NCBI GenBank assembly: GCA_013407085.1
Contig: JACCGJ010001806.1
Location: forward strand, 23,690-87,689
DNA: 64,000 bases
Source of the DNA: Atriophallophorus winterbourni
Taxonomy: Eukaryota; Platyhelminthes; Trematoda; Plagiorchiida; Microphallidae
Direction: 5' to 3'
A program made the translations under genes and the position numbers. The notes beneath the pieces were generated by a model. The model saw only the letters and a list, made by a program, of their open reading frames with translations. It had not been told where the DNA came from and made no database searches. Of the stretch, positions 36,890 to 44,989 are shown in pieces (within the stretch, counting starts at the first letter, position 1; each line of letters starts with the position of its first letter).

Positions 36890-37299
36890 GGATTTATAAC
36901 CGGCTGTCGAGTATATGGTTTTCCAAAGTGAGCCAACGTACCAAGCTACCTGAGGCAATGTTTGCGTGCACTTGTACTTAGACCGTTCTTCTAGTTTCTA
37001 TTCTACATAAGAGTTTCAACAACTCAAAAGCGTTTGCTGTTAAGGAAAACTACCAATGATGCATGGACTAGTTTTCATCATATCTCTAATTCAAATATCA
37101 GAACAAAACTTCCAATCAACCTTAACCAATTGCAACCAAATTTTAATTTTAATATCTCGTTTTACTGAATGTAAACATAATTCCTTTCACCCGGACAACG
37201 TGTACTCAACACAACCAATACGTTAATATTTATAACGTAACGAATAGCTGAAAATTCGTGTACACGAATAAAGCCGTTTCCTTCTTCTTCTTCTTCTCC
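36890..37299 (+). mobile_element. LINE remnant with CTT tail
   Basis: A faint RT-like stretch (RQCLRALVLRPFF, about 36950-36990, then FLFYI) resembles the PQGSVLGPLLFLIYI block of LINE RTs. The clearer feature is the 3' end: CTGAAAATTCGTGTACACGA, AATAAAG, then TTCTTCTTCTTCTTC (to 37299). The palindrome TCGTGTACACGA plus AATAAA and CTT tail recurs at 52750-52806 and 40797-40851. Confidence 0.5.
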
Positions 37300-37749
37300 T
37301 CATTGTCCAGATCTCAGTGAACCACAGTCTTTTTCTTATCTCGATTATAATGGCTCTAAAACATGTTTCACTCTCCAGCGTTGCTAATGGATTCAAACGA
37401 GGTTTTTTGCGTTACACATAATTTTTAATGAAAATTCATTGTAATCTACCGTTTTAATCTCATGTATATTTCGTTATAGTTTGCAGTCACAATTAAACCA
37501 ACCCATAATTGGTTTGCGTCAATTGTGTTTAACAAATTTTCACTAATTACGTTTCGCCACAATGCTCAGGTTTTTGCTCCCAAATCGCTAATAAAAATGT
37601 ATCATTTGGAATGTTCTTTGATGCATCACCATTAATTTTTCTCTTGGTAAATTTTAGTGAATAACTTTGGAGGCTTTAAAATAAATAATAACATTTGAAA
37701 AGCATGGCTGATGGTTTGGAAAGGTTTTAAGTAATCACATGTGATGATC
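37300..37749. other. No gene recognised
   Basis: Nothing supported. Confidence 0.4.
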
Positions 37750-38015
37750 GAAGTTATGTGTTGCTCACATCCCCCAAATTACACTGCTCACTGAACTCAA
37801 TCTTACAGTCACAACCTGATGACAGCAAACAGTCAGAAACCGTTTGTGGTGTGTAAGTGCGGGGAATGTGAGCAACACAACTTTGGTCATCCATAAGCGC
37901 CTCGAGTTCTTGACCACGAATCGCTATGTGATTCTGTGTTTGAACATCGTGGTTCGTTTTACGAACCTCATGCAACAGTTGAACTCAAGTAAAACCTTGT
38001 TCACATGTGATGATA
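37750..38015 (+). repeat. Family B hammerhead repeat with fold-back left arm
   Basis: The order is: inverted flank TGTGTTGCTCACATCCCCC (37756-37774), a shortened tail (TCACTGAACTCAATCTTACA), ribozyme (37810-37851), flank GGGGAATGTGAGCAACACA (37861-37879, complementary to the left arm with one mismatch), then the unit body with GCGCCTCGAGTTCTTGACCA, AATCGCTATGTGATT and GGTTCGTTTTACGAACC. The ribozyme therefore sits in the loop of a 19-bp inverted repeat. Confidence 0.8.
37810..37851 (+). ncRNA. Degenerate hammerhead ribozyme (family B)
   Basis: CACAAC pairs (one mismatch) with GTGGTG. CTGATGA (37816-37822) and AGAAAC are intact. GGTA before the cleavage site has become GTTT, and stem II has a G-to-T change. 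Confidence 0.65.
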
Positions 38016-38770
38016 TTATACAAAGATATGGCATTTGAAAACTGAAAACCGTTCGTGATATCTCCAATTGCATTGGGTGATAATCCGGGTATTTATTTTA
38101 TCAAATAGCGATTCTAAATATAGAAGGTCAATTAAACGAAATACAGTGGTTTTGAAATTGATTGATTTCGAGATCTTACTGTATTAACAATTGAGTCGTG
38201 TTTAGAAACACACATCCTCTTTGAGAACTGCGCTTTATTCTTTGTGCCGCTAAGAGGTGTTTACCTCACGAGTTAAAACTGGTATATAATGGGAACGTTA
38301 GATGTAAAGCAGACTAAATGTGCGATCGTGTAACCATACACCACCAACCGCTAGGGTATCGCCTCAGGAAATTATTTCGGCCATTTCGCTTAATCGCGTA
38401 AATAAACAGTCTCGTTGTACGATAAAAAATATTTGTAGTCTCAAGCTCTTTAATTCTTTGGAGTTTACATGCAATCATGAAATGGAACATTTAAAATTCG
38501 CCAGTATGAAAAAATAAAAAAACCTTGCAAAACCATCAAATCCTTAATCGACTGTTTGATCGTTTATTTGCAGTTGATTTGATGATACATTTCAAACGAA
38601 GAGATATTTAGCATGATAGAAATTTTTGTTTGTTTGTTTTTTGTTTAAATTCTAGCTTCATGCAGTAGAAATAGCGGCACAACTACATTAAGCAAGAAAT
38701 TCTAAATCGTGTCTCTCCTGTTTTGGCGCATCAGCTATCTTTTTTGAGAAATAATTTCCTTAGGTCTTAA
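38016..38770. other. No gene recognised
   Basis: Nothing supported. Confidence 0.4.
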
Positions 38771-38905
38771 TACGAAAACGGTCGTGGTGATGGGAACAAG
38801 TACAAATGAAGATTTTGGTTTATGCTCATGGGTTTAGCCCCATCTGCATGTGTTTATACAACATGTTATTGAACAAGTTGCTCATGGTAACCTTTTTTAA
38901 CAGTG
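38771..38905 (+). repeat. Family A hammerhead repeat, 3' ribozyme half and body
   Basis: Begins with the 3' half of the ribozyme (ACGAAAACGGTCGTGG, 38771-38786), then GATGGGAACAAGTACAAATG, CTCATGGGTTTAGCCCCATC, TTGAACAAGTTG and AACAGTG. Starting exactly inside the ribozyme may reflect insertion of a cleaved or truncated RNA. Confidence 0.7.
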
Positions 38906-40796
38906 TCTTAAAATTTCGTTTTGTTTACAATTTTGTTGAAGTCGTAATTCCTCGTACGTAATGTTGAACTACCGAGAACTCAATACACTCGGTAATGTAC
39001 GTGGCTGAGACTCTATTCTGATGAAATGACATCAAGGCTTAGGATAATCAATAATTTCAGGAAAATCGATTGGAATATTTTTCGATGTGTTTGAATCCCG
39101 TGCAATCGTTGGTTAGTGTCTTGCGAGGTATATATATACATAGACATGAAAAAAACTCATTACTGGACTCAGCAGAAAAAAACTTACAATGAGCTAATCA
39201 CAAGCCTTCATTTATTCGCTTATCCGTGTCGTTGTCTTCAACGGGGTTCAATTTTGGCTGAGAATGTTTTGACTACCGCAAATCACGCTTTATAATGCTT
39301 ATTTACTCTAAAGGGCTCGCATAAGACAGGGCTCACATATTGACTATAACTGTCCCTTACTCACGACTCAACTTTGGATGACTTTTTGTTGTGAATGTTT
39401 GTTTTAAGTAGAACAATCTAACTGCGTATGTTTTGAACTCCCTAGATCGAAACATATTTTCTAGAAATCCTGATGGCTTTGGGTCCTTAGTCCGTGGATC
39501 GAAGAAAACTAAACATTCTAGCTCCATTGAGCTACACTGAGCTACACGAAAACAATTTCTGCCTTTAGAGGTTTTACTTGGTTCTTAAATTGTCTAGTAA
39601 ACGACCAAATCCCGTTTCCCTAGTTAATTTATTCGCAGATAGCGTGTTATTCTGTGGTTTTCTGTAATGTTTTATGCTTGATCGGTAATTAAAATTGAAC
39701 TAAACAGAACTGAAACCATGTTACTTGTCGAAATGAGTGAAACAAGCATTGATTCTGCGTGGAGTTTCATTATAAATTCACATTTTCGTGTAAACATTTT
39801 AATTGCTAATTTGAAAGAGAACATGTTAGGGCTTCATGTCAAAATACATTACTTGAAATTTAGAGACGCTTAATTCTGAAGAAGAGTCGTGTTCAGTTAC
39901 AATTTTTTTTACAATTAAACATGGAAATTAAAAATGCTCAAAATTAGTCTTTGTTGGTATGAATTAATTTTAATTAATTGGTATTATATTCAAAGAAGCG
40001 GATGATAAAATATTAACCGATAATTTTAAATAATGAATTTTTATGAATCACTTTCTCATGTTCAGCTAACAAAAAGTTCCTCGACTGATCACGGATCCAA
40101 ATAATTCACGACTTTTTAATTAATAAATGAACGGATTAATTTTGAAATTCCACAAGATTCCGTAAAAACGTCGCGGTCCTATTGATGTTAGTTGCGAAAC
40201 TATTGATGAGGTTGACTGAAATTTAGCATCCACACAATATTTGGTTTTGATTCTAATACGTCGGCAAAGTTAGTTCTTTAAATTTGGTTGAACAAATGTT
40301 GTTCTAGGAAAGTTAACAGTTCAAACGGGTGGAAAAGTGCAACCTGTGGATGCGTTCTCAGTCATTTACGCGTTTTTTCGTAAAGAACATTAGCATTTTG
40401 CGAACGATCAGCATTTTAGTCTTCAAGCCAAACTTTTAGCTCCAGTTAGGCTTAGTTCACGAACTCTAACTGAATTAGTGAATATTGGGTTGGGTATGGA
40501 ACGACTTTGTGTATGCGATAACACGTGTCAATGATATTTTGTGATGGTGATCAAATGAATGTTTTCGATTGAATTCCACACATATGGTAAAGCTTGATAA
40601 GAAATAACAAAGATATCTTTTGATTTAAGTTTATCAATTTTGTAAATGGTAATTTTTCAATAAATTCAAAAAAATATAATATCAATATTGAAGTAAATAA
40701 TCGTTTTCCGTTAATGTTACAAATACCAAATTTGGAACTAAATAGATTAAAACACGCTCCCTAATATCACGTGTGATTAATCGAACACCATATTTT
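38906..40796. other. No gene recognised
   Basis: A+T-rich sequence with no supported feature. Confidence 0.4.
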
Positions 40797-40860
40797 TGAA
40801 GAAGAAGAAGAATGACTTTATTCGTGTTCACGAATTTTCAGCAATATTTTTGGTATCGAT
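40797..40860 (-). repeat. 3' end module with palindrome, AATAAAG and CTT tail (minus strand)
   Basis: Plus strand reads GAAGAAGAAGAAGAATGACT, TTATTCGTGTTCACGAATTT, TCAGC. On the minus strand this is the CTGAAAATTCGTGxACACGA-AATAAAG-CTT tail seen at 37250-37299 and 52750-52806. Confidence 0.7.
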
Positions 40861-41213
40861 TAATGAAAACCTCTTCAAATGAATTCCGCCAACTTATGTG
40901 TTACTCATTTTGAAGATTAAGTGTTCAAATTTCGAAGTCTAATTATCTTGATTACGTCTCGACACTTTGGAAATTCGCCAATAGGTTGAGAGTAGAATAA
41001 ATTTGCATATAATTTCAATATATAAACTTTAATCTACAAGCTAATTATTGAGAAATGAAATTTTTTTATATAAAACCTGTCGTAGTTTCATGCAAGAATT
41101 CTTCACTGGAAAGAAACTTTCAAACTGTTCACTCTACTAATGGCCATTTGAAACAATCAATTTTAACAAAATTCACTAATATCGTGCTATTCAAATTTCT
41201 CGTGAAACACGTT
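40861..41213. other. No gene recognised
   Basis: Nothing supported. Confidence 0.4.
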
Positions 41214-41547
41214 CTATGTTAATTTAAAATCATGGTTTTTTTGTACAGATGGCGACACTTGGGTTGGTTGATTGAAAAGACTTTCATTGATTGATTGAAC
41301 AAATTGTTGTATGCAAATGACATTTTTCGATGATGCACTATCATGTACGATATGTTGGAACGAATGTTCAACATGGTACCCCATAGCTTTTGCTTTTTTT
41401 AATTCAACCTTTCCAAGATGTTCTGATTTCTGCGGTAATTGAATGTAACCCTGGGATCGAATTAATGGATCTTGAAGTTTATTGTAGCGGTTAAAATTGT
41501 TGGTTGGTCTTAGGAATTTAATTGACTTCAATGCAAAAAGGAATTGA
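41214..41547 (-). CDS. Candidate terminal coding exon, unknown protein
   Basis: A minus-strand frame (stop at 41214-41216) is open for 119 codons, long for this A+T-rich window. A plausible acceptor, TTCTAATGTTCACTCAAG, ends at 41548, so the exon would start at 41547 in phase 2. The peptide contains NRYNKLQDPLIRSQGYIQLP, EHLGKVELKKAKAMGYHVEH and NESLFNQPTQVSPSVQKNHD, and is rich in polar residues. I do not recognise it. The first codon of the open frame is GTG, not ATG, and further sequence to the 5' side is lost in the assembly gap. It could be chance. Confidence 0.35.
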
Positions 41548-41718
41548 CTTGAGTGAACATTAGAAATGTTCACAATGATGCGAATACTTGAATTTGTTTA
41601 AACATTGTTAACTGTGAAATCATTTTTGAATTTTGCAAAACAAATCCAGATCAAAAGATGAAATAAACGATTGCAATTGTAACTTAACTTTGAAGCTCGG
41701 GAATTTTCGCGACAGTGT

Positions 41719-42718
41719 NNNNNNNNNNNNNNNNNNNNNNNNNNNNNNNNNNNNNNNNNNNNNNNNNNNNNNNNNNNNNNNNNNNNNNNNNNNNNNNNNN
41801 NNNNNNNNNNNNNNNNNNNNNNNNNNNNNNNNNNNNNNNNNNNNNNNNNNNNNNNNNNNNNNNNNNNNNNNNNNNNNNNNNNNNNNNNNNNNNNNNNNNN
41901 NNNNNNNNNNNNNNNNNNNNNNNNNNNNNNNNNNNNNNNNNNNNNNNNNNNNNNNNNNNNNNNNNNNNNNNNNNNNNNNNNNNNNNNNNNNNNNNNNNNN
42001 NNNNNNNNNNNNNNNNNNNNNNNNNNNNNNNNNNNNNNNNNNNNNNNNNNNNNNNNNNNNNNNNNNNNNNNNNNNNNNNNNNNNNNNNNNNNNNNNNNNN
42101 NNNNNNNNNNNNNNNNNNNNNNNNNNNNNNNNNNNNNNNNNNNNNNNNNNNNNNNNNNNNNNNNNNNNNNNNNNNNNNNNNNNNNNNNNNNNNNNNNNNN
42201 NNNNNNNNNNNNNNNNNNNNNNNNNNNNNNNNNNNNNNNNNNNNNNNNNNNNNNNNNNNNNNNNNNNNNNNNNNNNNNNNNNNNNNNNNNNNNNNNNNNN
42301 NNNNNNNNNNNNNNNNNNNNNNNNNNNNNNNNNNNNNNNNNNNNNNNNNNNNNNNNNNNNNNNNNNNNNNNNNNNNNNNNNNNNNNNNNNNNNNNNNNNN
42401 NNNNNNNNNNNNNNNNNNNNNNNNNNNNNNNNNNNNNNNNNNNNNNNNNNNNNNNNNNNNNNNNNNNNNNNNNNNNNNNNNNNNNNNNNNNNNNNNNNNN
42501 NNNNNNNNNNNNNNNNNNNNNNNNNNNNNNNNNNNNNNNNNNNNNNNNNNNNNNNNNNNNNNNNNNNNNNNNNNNNNNNNNNNNNNNNNNNNNNNNNNNN
42601 NNNNNNNNNNNNNNNNNNNNNNNNNNNNNNNNNNNNNNNNNNNNNNNNNNNNNNNNNNNNNNNNNNNNNNNNNNNNNNNNNNNNNNNNNNNNNNNNNNNN
42701 NNNNNNNNNNNNNNNNNN
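41719..42718. other. Assembly gap (1000 N)
   Basis: Exactly 1000 N. The length is a placeholder and says nothing about true distance. Open frames of X across it are artefacts. Confidence 0.99.
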
Positions 42719-42903
42719 ACCGTTGGATAAGGCTGGTACGACCAACCTGTTCAAAGCATGTGTCCAAACACATGTTAAATGGGGTTAAACCCATAACCAT
42801 GAATCAAAATATTCATTTGCATGCTACCCTACCTGATGAGTGCAAACAGCACGAAACCGGTCGTGGGGTATGAATGACGGAAATACATGCAAATGAATAT
42901 TTT
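42719..42903. repeat. Family A composite: minus-strand body, then plus-strand ribozyme
   Basis: 42719-42823 is family A body on the minus strand (GGTACGACCAACCTGTTC, then GGGGTTAAACCC, then TTCATTTGCATG). It is followed by a plus-strand ribozyme (42827-42868) and the plus-strand flank CATGCAAATGAATATTTT. The flanks 42806-42823 and 42886-42903 are perfect 18-bp inverted repeats, placing the ribozyme in the loop. The octamer ATGCAAAT is at 42887-42894. The left end is cut by the assembly gap. Confidence 0.85.
42827..42868 (+). ncRNA. Complete type I hammerhead ribozyme (family A)
   Basis: All elements are present. Stem I: CCCTAC (42827-42832) with GTGGGG (42863-42868), 6 bp with one G-U. Core: CTGATGA (42833-42839). 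Stem II: GTGC (42840-42843) with GCAC (42849-42852), loop AAACA. GAAA (42853-42856). Stem III: A-CC with GG-T (42856-42861), the self-complementary ACCGGT. Cleavage is expected after C42862 (GTC triplet). The very short stem III is typical of animal hammerheads, which often act as dimers. Activity is inferred from the core, not shown. Confidence 0.88.
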
Positions 42904-43337
42904 ATAAAGGAGTCTTATCTTTAAGATGCATTAATACGGAGCGAAGCGTTCTACCTTTGATTTACAAATATAATACTTACGTCATTCAAGATTCTATTCA
43001 TCCCTTAATATGCTCCTTTGAACTAAGATAGAGATACCATAGACCGCCAACTTTTTCCGTTTCCGCTTGAAACTTGAGCATCATTAACTAGTAAATAAGA
43101 TGCATTGTACCAGATAATGCTTACTGCGGGAAACACAAAGTGCACGGAGTTATGGAAATTGAAATGTTACACTGTGTCATGTTCTTGTACATTGCAGCGT
43201 CCGCTTTTAGCCTCATCACATTTAATCGTGCACCATCTGATTTAATCGTGCATCTGATTTAATCCAACGGATACAAATGCAGCTCACAAATGTTCAAAAT
43301 ACTAATAAGAACAAACTAATTTTTACTTTGAAGCAAT
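42904..43337. other. No gene recognised
   Basis: A short direct repeat with CATCTGATTTAATCGTGCA-like sequence lies at about 43220-43265. Nothing else. Confidence 0.4.
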
Positions 43338-43371
43338 AAGCTCATTTTCATGCGTTCACATCACACACACA

Positions 43372-43413
43372 TACCACGACCGATTTCGTGCTGTTTGCCC
43401 TCATCAGGTAGGG
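43372..43413 (-). ncRNA. Hammerhead ribozyme with full core (family A), minus strand
   Basis: Minus strand: CCCTAC, CTGATGAG, GGC-AAACA-GCA, CGAAATCGGTC, GTGGTA. All core positions are present. Stem II has one mismatch and stem I pairs for about four base pairs. Confidence 0.78.
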
Positions 43414-43495
43414 ACAGTAGGATCAGGATCCGCATGCGCTTGAAACAGTGGAAGAATGTTAAACAAGTTGCGCATGCGGATCCTCATCCTACTGT

Positions 43496-43537
43496 CCCTA
43501 CCTGATGAGTGCAAACACCACGAAACCGGTCGTGGGT
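43496..43537 (+). ncRNA. Hammerhead ribozyme with full core (family A)
   Basis: CCCTAC (43496-43501), CTGATGAG, TGC-AAACA-CCA, CGAAACCGGTC, GTGGGT (43532-43537). The core is intact; the loop-closing pair of stem II is a C-C mismatch. Confidence 0.8.
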
Positions 43538-43692
43538 TGTACGTGTTATGGGAATATATGAAAATGACCTTTTATTTCAAGGTCATGGGTTTAAACCCTA
43601 TCTACTTTAGTGTTTGCTCACGTGATTGAACAGGCTAGACGTACCATCCATATGCAACAGTGGCATACAAGCACAACTTGTTTTATTTTTGA

Positions 43693-44153
43693 CGTTGTTT
43701 GGAATTTCTATCATTTATTTTTTCGGCTGATAATACATTTAAAATGCAATATCCGTAATTTATTCGTTTTCTCTTTTTTTAACTGTGACCCCATACACTA
43801 ACAGGAATGCAAACCAACAGATACTTTCATTCATTTCAGCAACGCTTAATCAAAATGAAAAAATAATAGAGACAATACTAAGGCAGACTTACTGGAAAAA
43901 GTGACCACGCAGTGCTTGTCTTTGAAATATTAAGTAGTTCCAAACGAACGAGCAACCAGACAAAATGTTTTGAGGAAAAATCTTAATATTAATCTCCAAG
44001 AAAGACATTCCTGAGTTTAATTGCATGGATTCTGGTTCTTACTACACTAAATTTATAAAATATTTGAATTTTAAAATTGAAGAAAAATCGAGTTTAAAAC
44101 CGTTCAAATGCCACCACAACTACTTGTTTTTTATCCAGAGTATAACTGAGAAA
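43693..44153. other. No gene recognised
   Basis: Nothing supported. Confidence 0.4.
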
Positions 44154-44441
44154 TTATTGTTTAGCATGTGAGAGTACTGGGCAAGTAATAAGAATATTGG
44201 TAAAGGAGCGACCTGAAAGCGATTCTGCAAGATACGGAATCAGGTCATGTCTCCTGTATGAGCGCATCGCATGCATTTCCAATTTATCCTGCTTAAGAAA
44301 ATGGAAAAGAAATCCAACGTTCTCCAGACGTTCTCTAAAAGATATTAAGTGAGCCATCGTGTGTGAAAGCAGGAGTTTTCTCTGTACAAACTCGCAACGC
44401 TTATTCGGATTCTGCCAAAAATCCTGGCAACGATGTAGCAA
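44154..44441 (-). mobile_element. Possible LINE RT tail fragment
   Basis: A minus-strand frame of 95 codons includes RKLLLSHTMAHLISFRERLE and NVGFLFHFLKQDKLE. This loosely fits the LxxLxxRRxxxxLxFLxKIL pattern at the C-terminus of Jockey/R1-type RTs. There are no other RT blocks beside it. Alternative: a chance open frame. Confidence 0.3.
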
Positions 44442-44753
44442 CTTCTTACTTACTTGTTTTCAATCCGAAGCGTTGTATCGAGTATCACGTTTTACAAAAT
44501 GTGGAGATATCAAGTAAACTGGTTGTCATTGAATACATTGCTGGGTGGGAACATTGTAAAATAAAATAAAATTGTTCCATAATGCAAACAAAATAATTCA
44601 TGACATAAACAAAGTTATACTTGTATGCAAACCGTTATATAGGGTTCATACAACGAACCACAGACATAGAATCACAAAGTCATTCTTGGTCAAGCACTCA
44701 AGGCGCTTATGGAGGACCAAATAAATGTGTTGCTTACATCATTATCCCATACA

Positions 44754-44795
44754 CACCACTACCGGTTTCTGGCTGTTTGCCGTCGTCAGGTGGAG
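44754..44795 (-). ncRNA. Hammerhead ribozyme (family B), one core change, minus strand
   Basis: Minus strand: CTCCAC, CTGACGA (T to C at the fifth position), CGGC-AAACA-GCCA, GAAACCGGTA, GTGGTG. The changed position is the variable N7 site of the hammerhead core, so cleavage may be tolerated. The first stem II pair is C-A. Confidence 0.72.
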
Positions 44796-44823
44796 ACAGG
44801 TTCACTGAACCTGATCTTACTGT

Positions 44824-44865
44824 CTCCACTTGATGACGGAAAACTTCCAGAAACCGGTAGTGGTG
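44824..44865 (+). ncRNA. Hammerhead ribozyme (family B) with compensatory stem II change
   Basis: CTCCAC, TTGATGA, CGGA-AAACT-TCCA, GAAACCGGTA, GTGGTG. Relative to the family (GGC ... GCC), stem II is GGA ... TCC: both sides changed so that a C-G pair became A-U. The first core base is T, not C, which should weaken activity. Confidence 0.72.
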
Positions 44866-44989
44866 TGATTGGGATGGGGATGTGAGCAACACATTACTTT
44901 GGAATTCCTGACATACTTCCCAGGATTCGGATTTTTCTGACTGTTTCCTCAAGCATCTATTCAATCTAAGCATACATGAAGGAAAAATA

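Larger units (their letters stand above)
43338..43692. repeat. Family A head-to-head inverted pair with two ribozymes
   Basis: Minus-strand flank and ribozyme (43338-43413), then inverted arms 43408-43439 and 43470-43501 (32 bp, one mismatch) around a 30-nt spacer, then a plus-strand ribozyme (43496-43537) and body to about 43692, including GGGTTTAAACCC (43587-43598), GTGATTGAACAGG and CAACAGTGGCATACAAGC. A transcript through it could form a long hairpin ending in two outward-facing ribozymes. Confidence 0.85.
44600..44895. repeat. Family B head-to-head inverted pair with two ribozymes
   Basis: Minus-strand body (44605-44753: AAAGTTATACTTGTATGC, AATCACAAAGTCATT, CAAGCACTCAAGGCGC), minus ribozyme (44754-44795), a short shared centre with GGTTCACTGAACC, then plus ribozyme (44824-44865) and plus flank GGGATGGGGATGTGAGCAAC (44871-44890). 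The outer flanks TGTGTTGCTTACATC and GATGTGAGCAACACA are also complementary. Confidence 0.85.

Noticed and set aside
41598..42800. Long open frames of 356-400 codons
   Set aside because: They consist almost wholly of unknown residues across the 1000-N gap.
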